Shown: positions 6,591 to 12,379 of the stretch, piece by piece | How positions within the stretch are numbered: the stretch's first letter is position 1 | Layout of the letters: each line of letters opens with the position of its first letter | Source of the DNA: a virus | IMG/VR virus record: IMGVR_UViG_3300023176_002229 | Span: 1 to 31,112 of that record | Strand: one strand, 5' to 3' | DNA: 31,112 bases | Notes under the pieces: model-generated | The model's database searches: none | What the model saw: the letters and a program-made list of their open reading frames with translations, nothing else | What the model was told of the DNA's origin: nothing | Program-made: the position numbers and the translations under genes

Positions 6591-6848
6591 TTAGTACGGC
6601 ACAGCATCTACAATCTCAAGATTGTATTTCTTGCTGTAGTACTTGGCTGTTTCCCACGCCCATTCGAAGTCTGGCTCCCATTCATCAAGGACGACTTCGT
6701 TTGTGTCGTTGTCGATTACGAGTACGTTCATGCCGTCGTTCATTCCGAAGGCTTTGTGTACTATCTCGATTTCTACACGGCAGTCGTCGTGGATGAGGTG
6801 TTCGTTTGGGTGTGCTTTCACTGCTTGTTTCCGTTTGTTAAAAACCAT
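6591..6848 (-). CDS. Hypothetical protein, 85 aa
   Basis: The product begins MVFNKRKQAVKAHPNEHLI and contains beta-like stretches (RVEIEIVHKAFG, NVLVIDNDTNEVVLDEW), then an aromatic, acidic segment (EPDFEWAWETAKYYSKKYN). The family is not recognised, although the layout resembles small single-domain accessory proteins of marine phages. It is the last gene before the non-coding stretch 6331-6590 and follows the 6861 gene by 12 bp. No export signal is seen. Confidence 0.75.
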   Translation of the reverse strand: MVFNKRKQAVKAHPNEHLIHDDCRVEIEIVHKAFGMNDGMNVLVIDNDTNEVVLDEWEPDFEWAWETAKYYSKKYNLEIVDAVPY

Positions 6849-6860
6849 GATAAGTGTTTG

Positions 6861-7262
6861 TTAATCCAGTTGGCAGTCGCATCCAGTTGCACTTCCAACC
6901 ACAATAAGAGTTCTGTCATCTGTAATAATTAATGGGAAGGTTTCTTCGTTAACTATGTTGTCGTTCTCGTCAGTCCAATTAGGGTTGTTACGTGGGTTGA
7001 ATCGTACACGGTAATCACCGAAGTTTCCTTTCTGTTCCCACGGGTCTCCGAACGACAAGTCTTCACACTCCACCCAGGCACACACTGTCTTGCATGCACC
7101 GTCGTGGATTTTAGTTGATGTACCTAACTGCACACGCAACTTAGCATTGAACATGGCAAGTTGAACATCGTCAGGACTAATGTACTGTGTGCCTGTGTCG
7201 CTCTTGATTTGCCACTTCATAAAGTTTTCTCCTCTTGCGAGGTGGAATCGAATTTTATACAT
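6861..7262 (-). CDS. Hypothetical phage protein, 133 aa
   Basis: The protein begins MYKIRFHLARGENFMKWQIKS and continues through Asp/Asn-rich strands with four Cys (DGACKTVCAWVECED, ATGCDCQLD). The function is unknown. Two starts compete. The ATG at 7262 gives the YKIRFHL strand, which reads as a natural beginning, but overlaps the 55-aa upstream gene by 46 bp. The ATG at 7220 (MKWQIKS) makes an ATGA junction with that gene's stop, the coupling pattern used throughout this arm. I list the longer form. The C-terminal CDC pair might bind metal together with the earlier Cys residues. Confidence 0.72.
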   Translation of the reverse strand: MYKIRFHLARGENFMKWQIKSDTGTQYISPDDVQLAMFNAKLRVQLGTSTKIHDGACKTVCAWVECEDLSFGDPWEQKGNFGDYRVRFNPRNNPNWTDENDNIVNEETFPLIITDDRTLIVVGSATGCDCQLD

Positions 7263-7384
7263 GCTTCTTGAATTTGTCTAAAGTAATTTTTTCTTGCTGT
7301 GCTGTGGATGTGTTGCGCCCAGTCATTGAAGTCCTTCGCGGGGGCTTCGTTCGCGCTTGATCGTATGCATATTGGTTTGCTCAT
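7217..7384 (-). CDS. Small hypothetical protein, 55 aa
   Basis: The frame starts at ATG 7382-7384, whose A is the last base of the upstream gene's TAA (TAATG junction), and stops at a TGA (7217-7219) that overlaps the in-frame ATG at 7218-7220 of the next gene. The peptide begins MSKPICIRSSANEAPAK and continues DFNDWAQHIHSTARKNYF, soluble and mildly basic. These overlaps on both sides make coding likely despite the short length. It overlaps the longer form of the 6861 gene by 46 bp. No family is recognised. Confidence 0.5.
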   Translation of the reverse strand: MSKPICIRSSANEAPAKDFNDWAQHIHSTARKNYFRQIQEACIKFDSTSQEEKTL

Positions 7385-7881
7385 TACGCTTCTTTCACGA
7401 TTTCGAGTGCCCCCCAGAACAAACTGAACTTTGACATACGGGTTGAACTAGGTTTCACTTGCTTGGCTACTACGGTAGGAGCTGACGCTTTATTGGTGCT
7501 GACCTTGGACCGACTGCGAGGCTTGGGGTTTACGATACGGTCGACCGAGGACGGACTTACACCTACATGCTTGGCTATAAACCTGTGGGTTTCACCCTGC
7601 TTCTTGAGCTTTAATACCTTTGATTTCTGGGCTTCTGTGATTCTTCGTTGTTGATTTTTCATTTCAGTTGATTTAGTTTCTTGTTGTTCTGTTTCTTGTT
7701 GTTCTGTTTTTTCTAGTCCGAGTAAAGCTTCTCGGGTTGTACCTATAAGGTAGCAAACTTGATCGAGTGTAATTCCTTCTGTGCTGGCTATATGGTCTGC
7801 GGAGTTGCCCGCCATAAGCCGTCTGCGAACCTTTACACTTAGCTTTTCTTCTACTGGAGTGTATTTAAATTCTTTTTTCAT
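7384..7881 (-). CDS. Helix-turn-helix DNA-binding protein, 165 aa
   Basis: Residues about 80-117 (RRITEAQKSKVLKLKKQGET, then HRFIAKHVGVSPSSVDRIV) form a resolvase/Hin-type helix-turn-helix. Residues 13-55 (KLSVKVRRRLMAGNSADHIA, then TLDQVCYLIGTTREALLGL) look like a second helical DNA-binding unit. The linker has a tandem TEQQE repeat that matches a duplicated 15-bp unit in the DNA (about 7675-7710), a likely replication-slip region. The C-terminal third is basic, Ser/Lys-rich and ends SKFSLFWGALEIVKEA. There is no catalytic serine-recombinase domain, so a transcription regulator is the best guess, perhaps acting on the repeated early promoters. Confidence 0.75.
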   Translation of the reverse strand: MKKEFKYTPVEEKLSVKVRRRLMAGNSADHIASTEGITLDQVCYLIGTTREALLGLEKTEQQETEQQETKSTEMKNQQRRITEAQKSKVLKLKKQGETHRFIAKHVGVSPSSVDRIVNPKPRSRSKVSTNKASAPTVVAKQVKPSSTRMSKFSLFWGALEIVKEA

Positions 7882-7907
7882 TGTTATTTCATTTCATCGA
7901 ATATACA

Positions 7908-8084
7908 CTAGCGTCTTCCCCATTGTTTGCTTCTTGGTTCTTCATCGAATACGACCATGCTGTCCTCTTCGGACGGTGTGTTGCGCACAATAGTCTGTGC
8001 TTGTTCTCGTGTGAGTCCATCCATCAGGACTTTGGGTCGCTTGTTCCAGTCGCGGAAGATGCGGTATACTGCGTAGTTACTCAT
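7908..8084 (-). CDS. Small conserved-type phage protein, 58 aa
   Basis: The frame is open to 8195, but the ATG at 8082-8084 (MSNYAVYRIFRDWNKRPKVL) overlaps the upstream stop by 8 bp and gives a natural start; the longer version adds a low-complexity Ser/His-rich segment that overlaps the upstream gene in another frame. The sequence pattern YRIFRDWNKRPKVLMDGLTR, then EQAQTIV ... SMVVFDE resembles small phage proteins with an 'R-x-V-x-GLT-x-EEAQ' core. Its role is unknown. It ends in a basic tail (RSKQWGRR). Confidence 0.7.
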   Translation of the reverse strand: MSNYAVYRIFRDWNKRPKVLMDGLTREQAQTIVRNTPSEEDSMVVFDEEPRSKQWGRR

Positions 8085-8289
8085 TGATGTTAGGGTTTTG
8101 CTCGATGAATTCATCGAAGATGATACGTGCCTTGCCTCGTGCATAGGCATCTTGTTGTGAGAGAGTACCAGTCCTCTGTGGTGTAGGTAGGTCACCGATG
8201 CTGAAGTTGTCAGTGACGTAGCCTGATGCGCCGTTCTGTATACAGAAAGCGATGTTGCGGATGTGTTCTTCTTTACGTTGTGGTGTCAT
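8077..8289 (-). CDS. Hypothetical protein, 70 aa
   Basis: The product begins MTPQRKEEHIRNIAFCIQNG and has two helical stretches (KEEHIRNIAFCIQNG and AYARGKARIIFDEFIEQN) separated by a Gly/Pro/Thr-rich loop (GDLPTPQRTGTLSQQ). It is packed 2 bp after the 8292-8447 gene and overlaps the next gene by 8 bp. The family is not recognised. There is no membrane segment. Confidence 0.72.
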   Translation of the reverse strand: MTPQRKEEHIRNIAFCIQNGASGYVTDNFSIGDLPTPQRTGTLSQQDAYARGKARIIFDEFIEQNPNINE

Positions 8290-8291
8290 GA

Positions 8292-8447
8292 TTAAAAGTT
8301 TTTGTGCAGGTAGCCTGAGAGCATTAACTGCTGGTTTACGTTTGATGTTGGTGTCTTAAGGATTTTACGTACACCCTTGTCCTCTGATGCAATCACGGGA
8401 TCGATGTTGTACTCCTCGCATATGAAGATGAAATCATTTACATTCAT
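8292..8447 (-). CDS. Small hypothetical protein, 51 aa
   Basis: The ATG at 8445-8447 overlaps the TGA of the upstream gene in an ATGA junction, and the stop TAA is at 8292-8294, two bases before the next ATG. The peptide is MNVNDFIFICEEYNIDPVIA ... RKILKTPTSNVNQQLMLSGY, a short alpha-helical protein with a hydrophobic/acidic N-terminal half. Its tight fit between two genes and the coupled start support a real gene. The function is unknown. Confidence 0.65.
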   Translation of the reverse strand: MNVNDFIFICEEYNIDPVIASEDKGVRKILKTPTSNVNQQLMLSGYLHKNF

Positions 8448-8950
8448 GATGTTAAGTCTTTTGATTTAGGGATTTTGAAATAGTAGATGCATAGGTCGTC
8501 AGCATCGAACATAGCGTCTCCGTTGTACCATAGGTCGCGGATAAACTCGTGGAGTGCATCGACGCTGAAGGTCTCATCAACAGATTCCATACGCTCACAC
8601 AGGTCTTTGACTACACCCATGTCGCTTGGTAGATACTCACCATCGAATGGAGCTTCGCAGTCCATCTGATTCCAGATGAGGTACTCTCGTCGTGATTGCG
8701 AATCGAACATAGGTTCGTAAGGGATAATTTTTAGAATCTCTTGCTCGCACTCACGGTCTGTGTAGGTGATAATGTCCTGCGTCCCGTCTGTGGAGCTTTC
8801 AACTAGCTCGTGAGGGAGGGTCATGAGCGAGGCAAGTAGCTCGCCCTTGTGATGCTGGGCATCATCCATGGTCTTGAACCATCTGACTGTGGTGTCGGAG
8901 TAACCCTCGGCTAGTCCACATACACCGTGTAATAATGCATAGTATTTCAT
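8444..8950 (-). CDS. Hypothetical protein, 168 aa
   Basis: The acidic protein begins MKYYALLHGVCGLAEGYSDT and is rich in Asp, Glu and aromatic residues (EQEILKIIPYEPMFDS, LHEFIRDLWYNGDAMFDADD). The family is not recognised. It is the first gene behind an early promoter/leader module (8951-9008) with leader sequence TTCTAACAC directly before the ATG, so it should be expressed early together with the four genes to its left. No signal peptide, Cys cluster or catalytic motif is visible. Confidence 0.75.
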   Translation of the reverse strand: MKYYALLHGVCGLAEGYSDTTVRWFKTMDDAQHHKGELLASLMTLPHELVESSTDGTQDIITYTDRECEQEILKIIPYEPMFDSQSRREYLIWNQMDCEAPFDGEYLPSDMGVVKDLCERMESVDETFSVDALHEFIRDLWYNGDAMFDADDLCIYYFKIPKSKDLTS

Positions 8951-9008
8951 GTGTTAGAATTTTTGAATTGTTCGACAAAGATACGATGAGGAATCCATTT
9001 ATCCAAAT
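8951..9008 (-). promoter_or_regulatory. Early promoter/leader module, copy 1
   Basis: On the minus strand: AAAATAAATTTGG with -33 TTTG (9004-9007), exactly 20 nt, -7 TATCTTTG (8976-8983), then a leader ending AAAATTCTAACAC and the ATG at 8950. The same arrangement recurs at 10491-10566 and 12640-12715. It contains no Shine-Dalgarno; the A/T-rich leader fits Bacteroidetes translation initiation. Confidence 0.8.
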
Positions 9009-9233
9009 TTATTTTGCAACTGACTGAAAATCAATCCATTGAAACAGCAAGTCACTTGCTTGTTTCAACTCCTTTCGCAGTTCAGGTGAGTCGTTCTCCA
9101 TGACCAAGGGGCACCACGAATCAAACTTTAGCTTCTGTGCTTGACGCTCTATCTGCTCGATCGTTCGCGAAGCCATGTAATCGAGTACTTCTTGCGGGAT
9201 TTGCTTCCCTATGTGTTGTTCAAATTTCGTCAT
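9009..9233 (-). CDS. Hypothetical protein, 74 aa
   Basis: The frame is open to 9287, but I choose the ATG at 9231-9233 (MTKFEQHIGKQIPQEVLDYM), which overlaps the upstream stop by 14 bp and avoids a 68-bp overlap. The product is helical and charged (SRTIEQIERQAQKLKFDS, SPELRKELKQASDLLFQW). No family is recognised. It is the last gene of a co-translated cluster that ends just before promoter module copy 1; its stop lies next to the module's AAAATAAATTTGG box. Confidence 0.7.
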   Translation of the reverse strand: MTKFEQHIGKQIPQEVLDYMASRTIEQIERQAQKLKFDSWCPLVMENDSPELRKELKQASDLLFQWIDFQSVAK

Positions 9234-9543
9234 TATTCTGTTCTTTAAATCGTCCCATAAATTCTGAGTGCATAGCATTGATAGCATCTGCTACTTTCTG
9301 CTTGCCACCCTTAAGCCCGAAGTATGCTTTCACGTCTCCGATTTTCCATCCACGATGGGGCTTGAGTCCGTGGAGGTAGAGGTTTACGTCGCGCCGTGTA
9401 ACCATGAGGTTGTACAGGCATCGGGGTACATCACGACCTTGAATCTTTATCGTTGGTCGGTCTTCGTCGTGTAGCTCCACCCAGAATGGAGCGGATGCAT
9501 CTACATCCTGCATGAAGGCTTGGGCTTCTTTATCTGTCATCAT
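9220..9543 (-). CDS. Conserved-type phage protein, 107 aa
   Basis: The product begins MMTDKEAQAFMQDVDASAPF and contains the block RCLYNLMVTRRDVNLYLHGL followed by KPHRGWKIGDVKAYFGLKG, resembling a small helical domain often seen in Bacteroidetes phage early regions. Its function is unknown; the basic helix could bind nucleic acid. The first ATG shares its A with the TAA of the 50-aa upstream gene (TAATG), so that start is preferred over the second ATG one codon later. Confidence 0.75.
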   Translation of the reverse strand: MMTDKEAQAFMQDVDASAPFWVELHDEDRPTIKIQGRDVPRCLYNLMVTRRDVNLYLHGLKPHRGWKIGDVKAYFGLKGGKQKVADAINAMHSEFMGRFKEQNNDEI

Positions 9544-9695
9544 TATAGTCGGGGTAAAAAGTGTTCGTCATTAGCCAAGATTCCTGCAATGTCATGCAGG
9601 AGATCGATGGCACGGATGTGTGTGTCAGTGTCGTTGGCTGTGTTTGCCACACGCTCTGCCCACTGATGGAAGATTTCGAATTGTTCGGGTGTCAT
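9543..9695 (-). CDS. Small hypothetical protein, 50 aa
   Basis: The frame begins at ATG 9693-9695, sharing one base with the upstream TAA (TAATG), and ends in a TAA (9543-9545) that shares one base with the next ATG. The peptide is MTPEQFEIFHQWAERVANTA, then NDTDTHIRAIDLLHDIAGIL ... FLPRL, a typical soluble helical hairpin. Double TAATG coupling makes coding very likely. The function is unknown. Confidence 0.65.
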   Translation of the reverse strand: MTPEQFEIFHQWAERVANTANDTDTHIRAIDLLHDIAGILANDEHFLPRL

Positions 9696-9853
9696 TAGTT
9701 AGGGTCATTAAGGTTCATTGCGTTGTCGAAGTCACGCACGATTTCGATAGGTACGTGGTAGTAGTCACCTGTTACAGGGTCTCTCCATGTTTCGGTCTCA
9801 CCTGCATAGGTTTCCTCGCAGTATTCGAGGCGGTCAATAATTGATTTGTCCAT
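9695..9853 (-). CDS. Small hypothetical protein, 52 aa
   Basis: The frame begins at ATG 9851-9853, directly after the conserved early leader TTCAAAATTCTAACAC, and ends in a TAA that forms a TAATG junction with the next gene. The product, MDKSIIDRLEYCEETYAGET, then ETWRDPVTGDYYHVPIEIVR ... NLNDPN, is acidic. The leader copy here lacks a -7 box, so its mRNA must come from further right, across the structured RNA region. The family is not recognised. Confidence 0.65.
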   Translation of the reverse strand: MDKSIIDRLEYCEETYAGETETWRDPVTGDYYHVPIEIVRDFDNAMNLNDPN

Positions 9854-9877
9854 GTGTTAGAATTTTGAATTAGTAAA

Positions 9878-10122
9878 AAAGGGCGGAGTTTAGGTTTCTC
9901 TCCCATCGGTGCAAGCCTCATGATTCCATAGCTTACACCACAGGTAATGGTCTTCCTGGTGATTTGTAACACCGCCCATTGTAGCAAGCCGAGGATTCGA
10001 ACCTCGCTGACGTCTCGCATTTGTACGCCTTGCACCCCCCGACGGGGACTCGCTATGTATGAGCCGTAAGCACGCCAAACAGCTTACGTTTGCAGTAGTT
10101 GATTTAGCCTAACTACGCTCAT
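9878..10122 (-). ncRNA. Candidate structured ncRNA #2 with tRNA-like T arm and terminator-like 3' end
   Basis: No protein frame is credible in 9854-10133. On the minus strand there are three successive folded domains. A (10122-10059): ATGAGC/GCTCAT closes a junction of two hairpins, GTAGTT/AACTAC and CGTAAGC/GCTTACG. B (10054-9983): AGCGAGT pairs with GCTTGCT (two G-U) around CCCC-GTC-GGGG and a T arm CGAGG-TTCGAAT-CCTCG (10006-9990); its overall length is that of a tRNA, but no proper D or anticodon arm forms. C (9977-9881): GGGCGG/CCGCCC closes ACCAGG/CCT-GGT and GTGTAAGC/GCTTGCAC (8 bp, one G-U), then a T6 tract like an intrinsic terminator. The function is unknown; it may be a degenerate tRNA, a tRNA mimic or a regulatory RNA. 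Confidence 0.5.
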
Positions 10123-10133
10123 GATGAATGTGT

Positions 10134-10490
10134 TTATTCCAAGAAGTCATCGACCGCTCTTGAAACATCTAATCGTCGACTCACATCAAGCCCGCAAGCT
10201 TTACCCATCTTCTTGGCAAACCATTGGTGGAACTGCTTCTCTTCATCCCCGAAGCATCCATACGTCTGGTTACGTAGGGTGACTCGGTTGCCGTTTTCAT
10301 CGTAGGCTACGAGGAACGCAACCGTACTGCACTCACCTGTCGATGAGTTGATTTGGTGACGGTATTCGATAGCCACGGGTATGTTATTCGTGGTGGTAGT
10401 CATCACTGAGTCGTTACGCTCAGGAGTCATGCCAGTGACGATGAGTTTATCCCAAGAGTTGAGGAAGTCGGTAAGTGTAGGTAATGCCAT
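10134..10490 (-). CDS. Hypothetical protein, 118 aa
   Basis: The product begins MALPTLTDFLNSWDKLIVTG and ends with a short tandem repeat LDVSR-RLDVSR before AVDDFLE. The middle has beta-like segments (IPVAIEYRHQINSS, CSTVAFLVAYDENGNRVTL) and a CFGDEEKQFHQWFAKKMG helix. The family is not recognised. It is the first gene behind promoter/leader module copy 2 (leader TCTAACAC before the ATG) and lies directly upstream of the structured RNA region, so its transcript would continue into that RNA. Confidence 0.75.
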   Translation of the reverse strand: MALPTLTDFLNSWDKLIVTGMTPERNDSVMTTTTNNIPVAIEYRHQINSSTGECSTVAFLVAYDENGNRVTLRNQTYGCFGDEEKQFHQWFAKKMGKACGLDVSRRLDVSRAVDDFLE

Positions 10491-10566
10491 GTGTTAGAGA
10501 TTTTGATTTTGTCGTTGTTGACACTGCAAAGATAAGGCAGAGTTTTCGATTTTCCAAATTTATTTT
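10491..10566 (-). promoter_or_regulatory. Early promoter/leader module, copy 2
   Basis: On the minus strand: AAAATAAATTTGG with -33 TTTG (10555-10558), 20-nt spacer, -7 TATCTTTG (10527-10534), then CAGTGTCAAC and a leader ending ATCTCTAACAC before the ATG at 10490. Box sequences and spacing equal those of copies 1 and 3. Confidence 0.8.
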
Positions 10567-10824
10567 CTAAGTCGCTGATTGTAAGTCAGTTAGAACTCCA
10601 TCGACTTGGTGAGAATAGCACCAATGTCCATCATCTAATGTGAGTACGTAGTTGTCGTGCATACTCACCTCGTCTACCTCCTGTCCATACTTCTCGCTTG
10701 GATGGTAGGTGCGCTCGATGGCTTCTACGCCTGCGGTCTTCTGCGGGTCGCGACCGAACCCGCCTCGGTATACCACCCGTGTACCTACACGGATGAGTCG
10801 TTCATTTGTGAATTTTGTTTTCAT
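10567..10824 (-). CDS. Conserved-type small phage protein, 85 aa
   Basis: The protein begins MKTKFTNERLIRVGTRVVYR and has an SH3-like or beta-barrel look: GTRVVYRGGFGRDPQKTAGV, then VSMHDNYVLTLDDGHWCYSH and QVDGVLTDL. Small phage proteins with a 'G-T-R-V-x-Y ... L-D-D-x-H-W-C-Y-S' layout are common in early regions, with no known function. It sits at the end of a cluster that closes before promoter module copy 2, and follows the 10827 gene by 2 bp. Confidence 0.78.
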   Translation of the reverse strand: MKTKFTNERLIRVGTRVVYRGGFGRDPQKTAGVEAIERTYHPSEKYGQEVDEVSMHDNYVLTLDDGHWCYSHQVDGVLTDLQSAT

Positions 10825-10826
10825 TT

Positions 10827-11021
10827 TTATCTCCAGTTATTTTCATCTTTCCAAATCCATACTTCGTCAATTACGTGCCCTTTCTCACGCTCCATGTACG
10901 CTATGTGGTTGTTCATGTGTTCTTCGTCGTTGAACTTGCGGGTATACCCCCACCCGCTGGGCTTGCCACGCATCACGTCTCCTTTGTATGCGCTCTGAAA
11001 TTGTAGTGTTGCTTTAATCAT
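10827..11021 (-). CDS. Hypothetical protein, 64 aa
   Basis: The product, MIKATLQFQSAYKGDVMRGK ... SGWGYTRKFNDEEHMNNHIA ... VWIWKDENNWR, has an N-terminal strand and a central helix that is rich in His and Met. The family is not recognised. It overlaps the 11014 gene by 8 bp and ends 2 bp before the next ATG, consistent with operon packing. It is aromatic-rich at its C-terminus. Confidence 0.72.
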   Translation of the reverse strand: MIKATLQFQSAYKGDVMRGKPSGWGYTRKFNDEEHMNNHIAYMEREKGHVIDEVWIWKDENNWR

Positions 11022-11301
11022 TTTCCTTCAGGTATTCGTCTATGATTTGGTAGGCTGTTTTGTTGTCGTTCAGGTACTCGTCACGATGCCCTGACCAGTA
11101 CGCGGCATTGCGTAGCGTTTCCACGCCGCTGTTGAACTTGGGCTTCGGGGTCAGGTCAAACCGTGTGCCCTTGAAGGCATCTTCGAGGATTCTTGTGTTG
11201 CCATTATCGGCTTTCAAGTATGCGTCGATCAGCGCCTGCTCGAAGCCGCCCGCTATTTTGCGCCGTTCGTACAGCGCGTCAATGTGTTGTTGTGTTTTCA
11301 T
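11014..11301 (-). CDS. Hypothetical protein, 95 aa
   Basis: The product begins MKTQQHIDALYERRKIAGGF and is a soluble, charged, largely helical protein (EQALIDAYLKADNGNTRILE ... KTAYQIIDEYLKEND). No motif is recognised. It shares a 4-bp overlap (11298-11301) with the upstream gene and an 8-bp overlap with the downstream gene, so translation is probably coupled across the three. Confidence 0.74.
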   Translation of the reverse strand: MKTQQHIDALYERRKIAGGFEQALIDAYLKADNGNTRILEDAFKGTRFDLTPKPKFNSGVETLRNAAYWSGHRDEYLNDNKTAYQIIDEYLKEND

Positions 11302-11687
11302 TTTACAAAGATTTCTTTTTGGTTTTCAAGGTCGTAGATAGCCCGCTCCCCGCGCTTCTTAGCGAGTGCAAGTGCTTCCTGTTCGTCATCGAGGACGTTG
11401 CACAAATCGAAGACAATCTTGCTGTCTTCAACCCACGTACCTATGACCACTGCAGAATCGCGCTCCAGAGCCAACTCAGCTTGATGGAACAAGCGGTTAT
11501 ACGTGTGCTTGAAAGCCGATTCGTTGTCCATCTTGCAGGACTCTTCGGGTACGATTCCGCCCACTACATACCCACACTTAGGTACATAGAATTCGCCGTT
11601 GTCCATGATTCCGATTGAGGAACCTCCAGTCAGCATTGTGCTACCGTATGCGAAGCACATAGCTTCGTCGAAAGAAAAGTTTTTCAT
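11298..11687 (-). CDS. Hypothetical protein, 129 aa
   Basis: The product begins MKNFSFDEAMCFAYGSTMLT and contains Gly-rich turns (GGSSIGIMDNGEFYVPKCGY, VVGGIVPEESC) followed by a helical, acidic half (FKHTYNRLFHQAELALERDS, DDEQEALALAKKRGERAIYD). The family is not recognised. It overlaps the next gene by 4 bp. Its upstream leader (AAAATCTTTTTTCT before the ATG) is A/T-rich but is not the conserved early leader. No export signal is seen. Confidence 0.74.
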   Translation of the reverse strand: MKNFSFDEAMCFAYGSTMLTGGSSIGIMDNGEFYVPKCGYVVGGIVPEESCKMDNESAFKHTYNRLFHQAELALERDSAVVIGTWVEDSKIVFDLCNVLDDEQEALALAKKRGERAIYDLENQKEIFVK

Positions 11688-11707
11688 AGAAAAAAGATTT
11701 TAAAAGT

Positions 11708-11857
11708 TTAACCGTTTTCGTCTTCGTCAGAGCCATCCTCCTCAAGCGTAGTCATGGACGTTTGCTCGTCTCCGTTCGTAGAGGTGTCGTCTTGTATGTT
11801 TTGGCTCAGGCTCACAACAGTGATTGTAAGAGCGCAAAAGAGCATGAATGGTTTCAT
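11708..11857 (-). CDS. Small exported acidic protein, 49 aa
   Basis: The frame starts at ATG 11855-11857 behind a copy of the early leader (CAAAATTTCTACAC) and stops at 11708-11710. The product has a signal peptide-like N-terminus, MKPFMLFCALTITVVSLSQ, followed by a very acidic, Thr/Ser-rich tail (NIQDDTSTNGDEQTSM, LEEDGSDEDENG). This suggests a peptide exported to the periplasm; a Cys at position 8 is too early for a usual lipobox. It lies beside another exported-type gene (11933-12286). Surface or periplasmic early proteins sometimes block superinfection, but this is speculation. Confidence 0.6.
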   Translation of the reverse strand: MKPFMLFCALTITVVSLSQNIQDDTSTNGDEQTSMTTLEEDGSDEDENG

Positions 11858-11884
11858 GTGTAGAAATTTTGATAGTTGACACTG

Positions 11885-11900
11885 ACACCCCGAAGGGTGT
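11885..11900 (-). other. Stable hairpin with UUCG tetraloop between two exported-protein genes
   Basis: On the leftward transcript ACACCC-UUCG-GGGUGU forms a 6-bp stem closed by the very stable C(UUCG)G tetraloop. It lies after the stop of the 11933 gene and before the leader of the 49-aa gene. There is no U tract behind it, so an mRNA stability or processing element is more likely than a terminator. Confidence 0.5.
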
Positions 11901-11932
11901 TTCGCCTATGCAAGGCTCATCAGAGTGCCTGA

Positions 11933-12286
11933 TTACTCGTCTGTATCCAACCAGTTTGGATAAGGAAATCCAGCTTTCGTGAGCTTGTATACACACGGAG
12001 TTCCACGCTTGGTGGTGTACACGGTGCGACCCTCGAACGTCTCGTCAGTTGGGGTAAAAACCCAAACAGCGTACTCGTTCCCAGTTCGCGGGGAGGTAGC
12101 TTTGACGAATTTAGAACCACCTTCGGTGGTGAAAACAGGAAATTCTATTCCGTCTACGCTCAGAGCCTCGTTCGTCTCTATGCCTGAGTTCACGTCGTAA
12201 CCGCCTCTGCCAGTCATGGCATCAGGCATTTGACCAAAAGTTGTGGATGCGACAGCAATCGCAAGGGTGAAAAATAGATTTTTCAT
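11933..12286 (-). CDS. Exported hypothetical protein, 117 aa
   Basis: The N-terminus MKNLFFTLAIAVASTTFGQ is a clear Sec-type signal peptide (basic residue, hydrophobic core, FGQ end). The mature part is about 98 residues with beta-like stretches (ALSVDGIEFPVFTTEGGSKF, EYAVWVFTPTDETFEGRTVY) and one Cys. No family is recognised. An early phage gene with export signal may act on the host envelope, for instance by altering receptors or uptake; this is inference. It follows the 26-aa hydrophobic peptide frame by 12 bp. Confidence 0.72.
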   Translation of the reverse strand: MKNLFFTLAIAVASTTFGQMPDAMTGRGGYDVNSGIETNEALSVDGIEFPVFTTEGGSKFVKATSPRTGNEYAVWVFTPTDETFEGRTVYTTKRGTPCVYKLTKAGFPYPNWLDTDE

Positions 12287-12298
12287 TGAATAAAAGAT

Positions 12299-12379
12299 TT
12301 AGAGTTTAAAAGATTCGTTTGTTACGTGTGTGATCGCCACTGCGAAAGCGACCATGATTGTGCATGAAACCCACATCAT
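12299..12379 (-). CDS. Possible 26-aa hydrophobic peptide
   Basis: The ATG at 12377-12379 overlaps the TGA of the upstream gene (ATGA), and the frame ends with TAA at 12299-12301, 12 bp before the exported-protein gene. The peptide MMWVSCTIMVAFAVAITHVT then NESFKL has one hydrophobic span of about 17 residues. The coupled start and position support it, but the short length makes this uncertain. Confidence 0.35.
   Translation of the reverse strand: MMWVSCTIMVAFAVAITHVTNESFKL

Noticed and set aside
7675-7710. Tandem 15-bp repeat (TEQQE) as a functional repeat
   Set aside because: Two copies only, in a linker; best explained by replication slippage.
9772-10078. Overlapping leftward frames of 87 and 62 codons across the structured region
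   Set aside because: The translated text (e.g. RGSNPRLATM) is typical of frames running through a tRNA T arm; composition is Arg/Pro-rich and they conflict with the coupled 9695-9853 gene.
11742-11996. 84-codon leftward frame
   Set aside because: Cys/His/Arg-rich, crosses the UTR and overlaps the exported-protein gene, whereas another frame gives a signal peptide and a stop at 11708.
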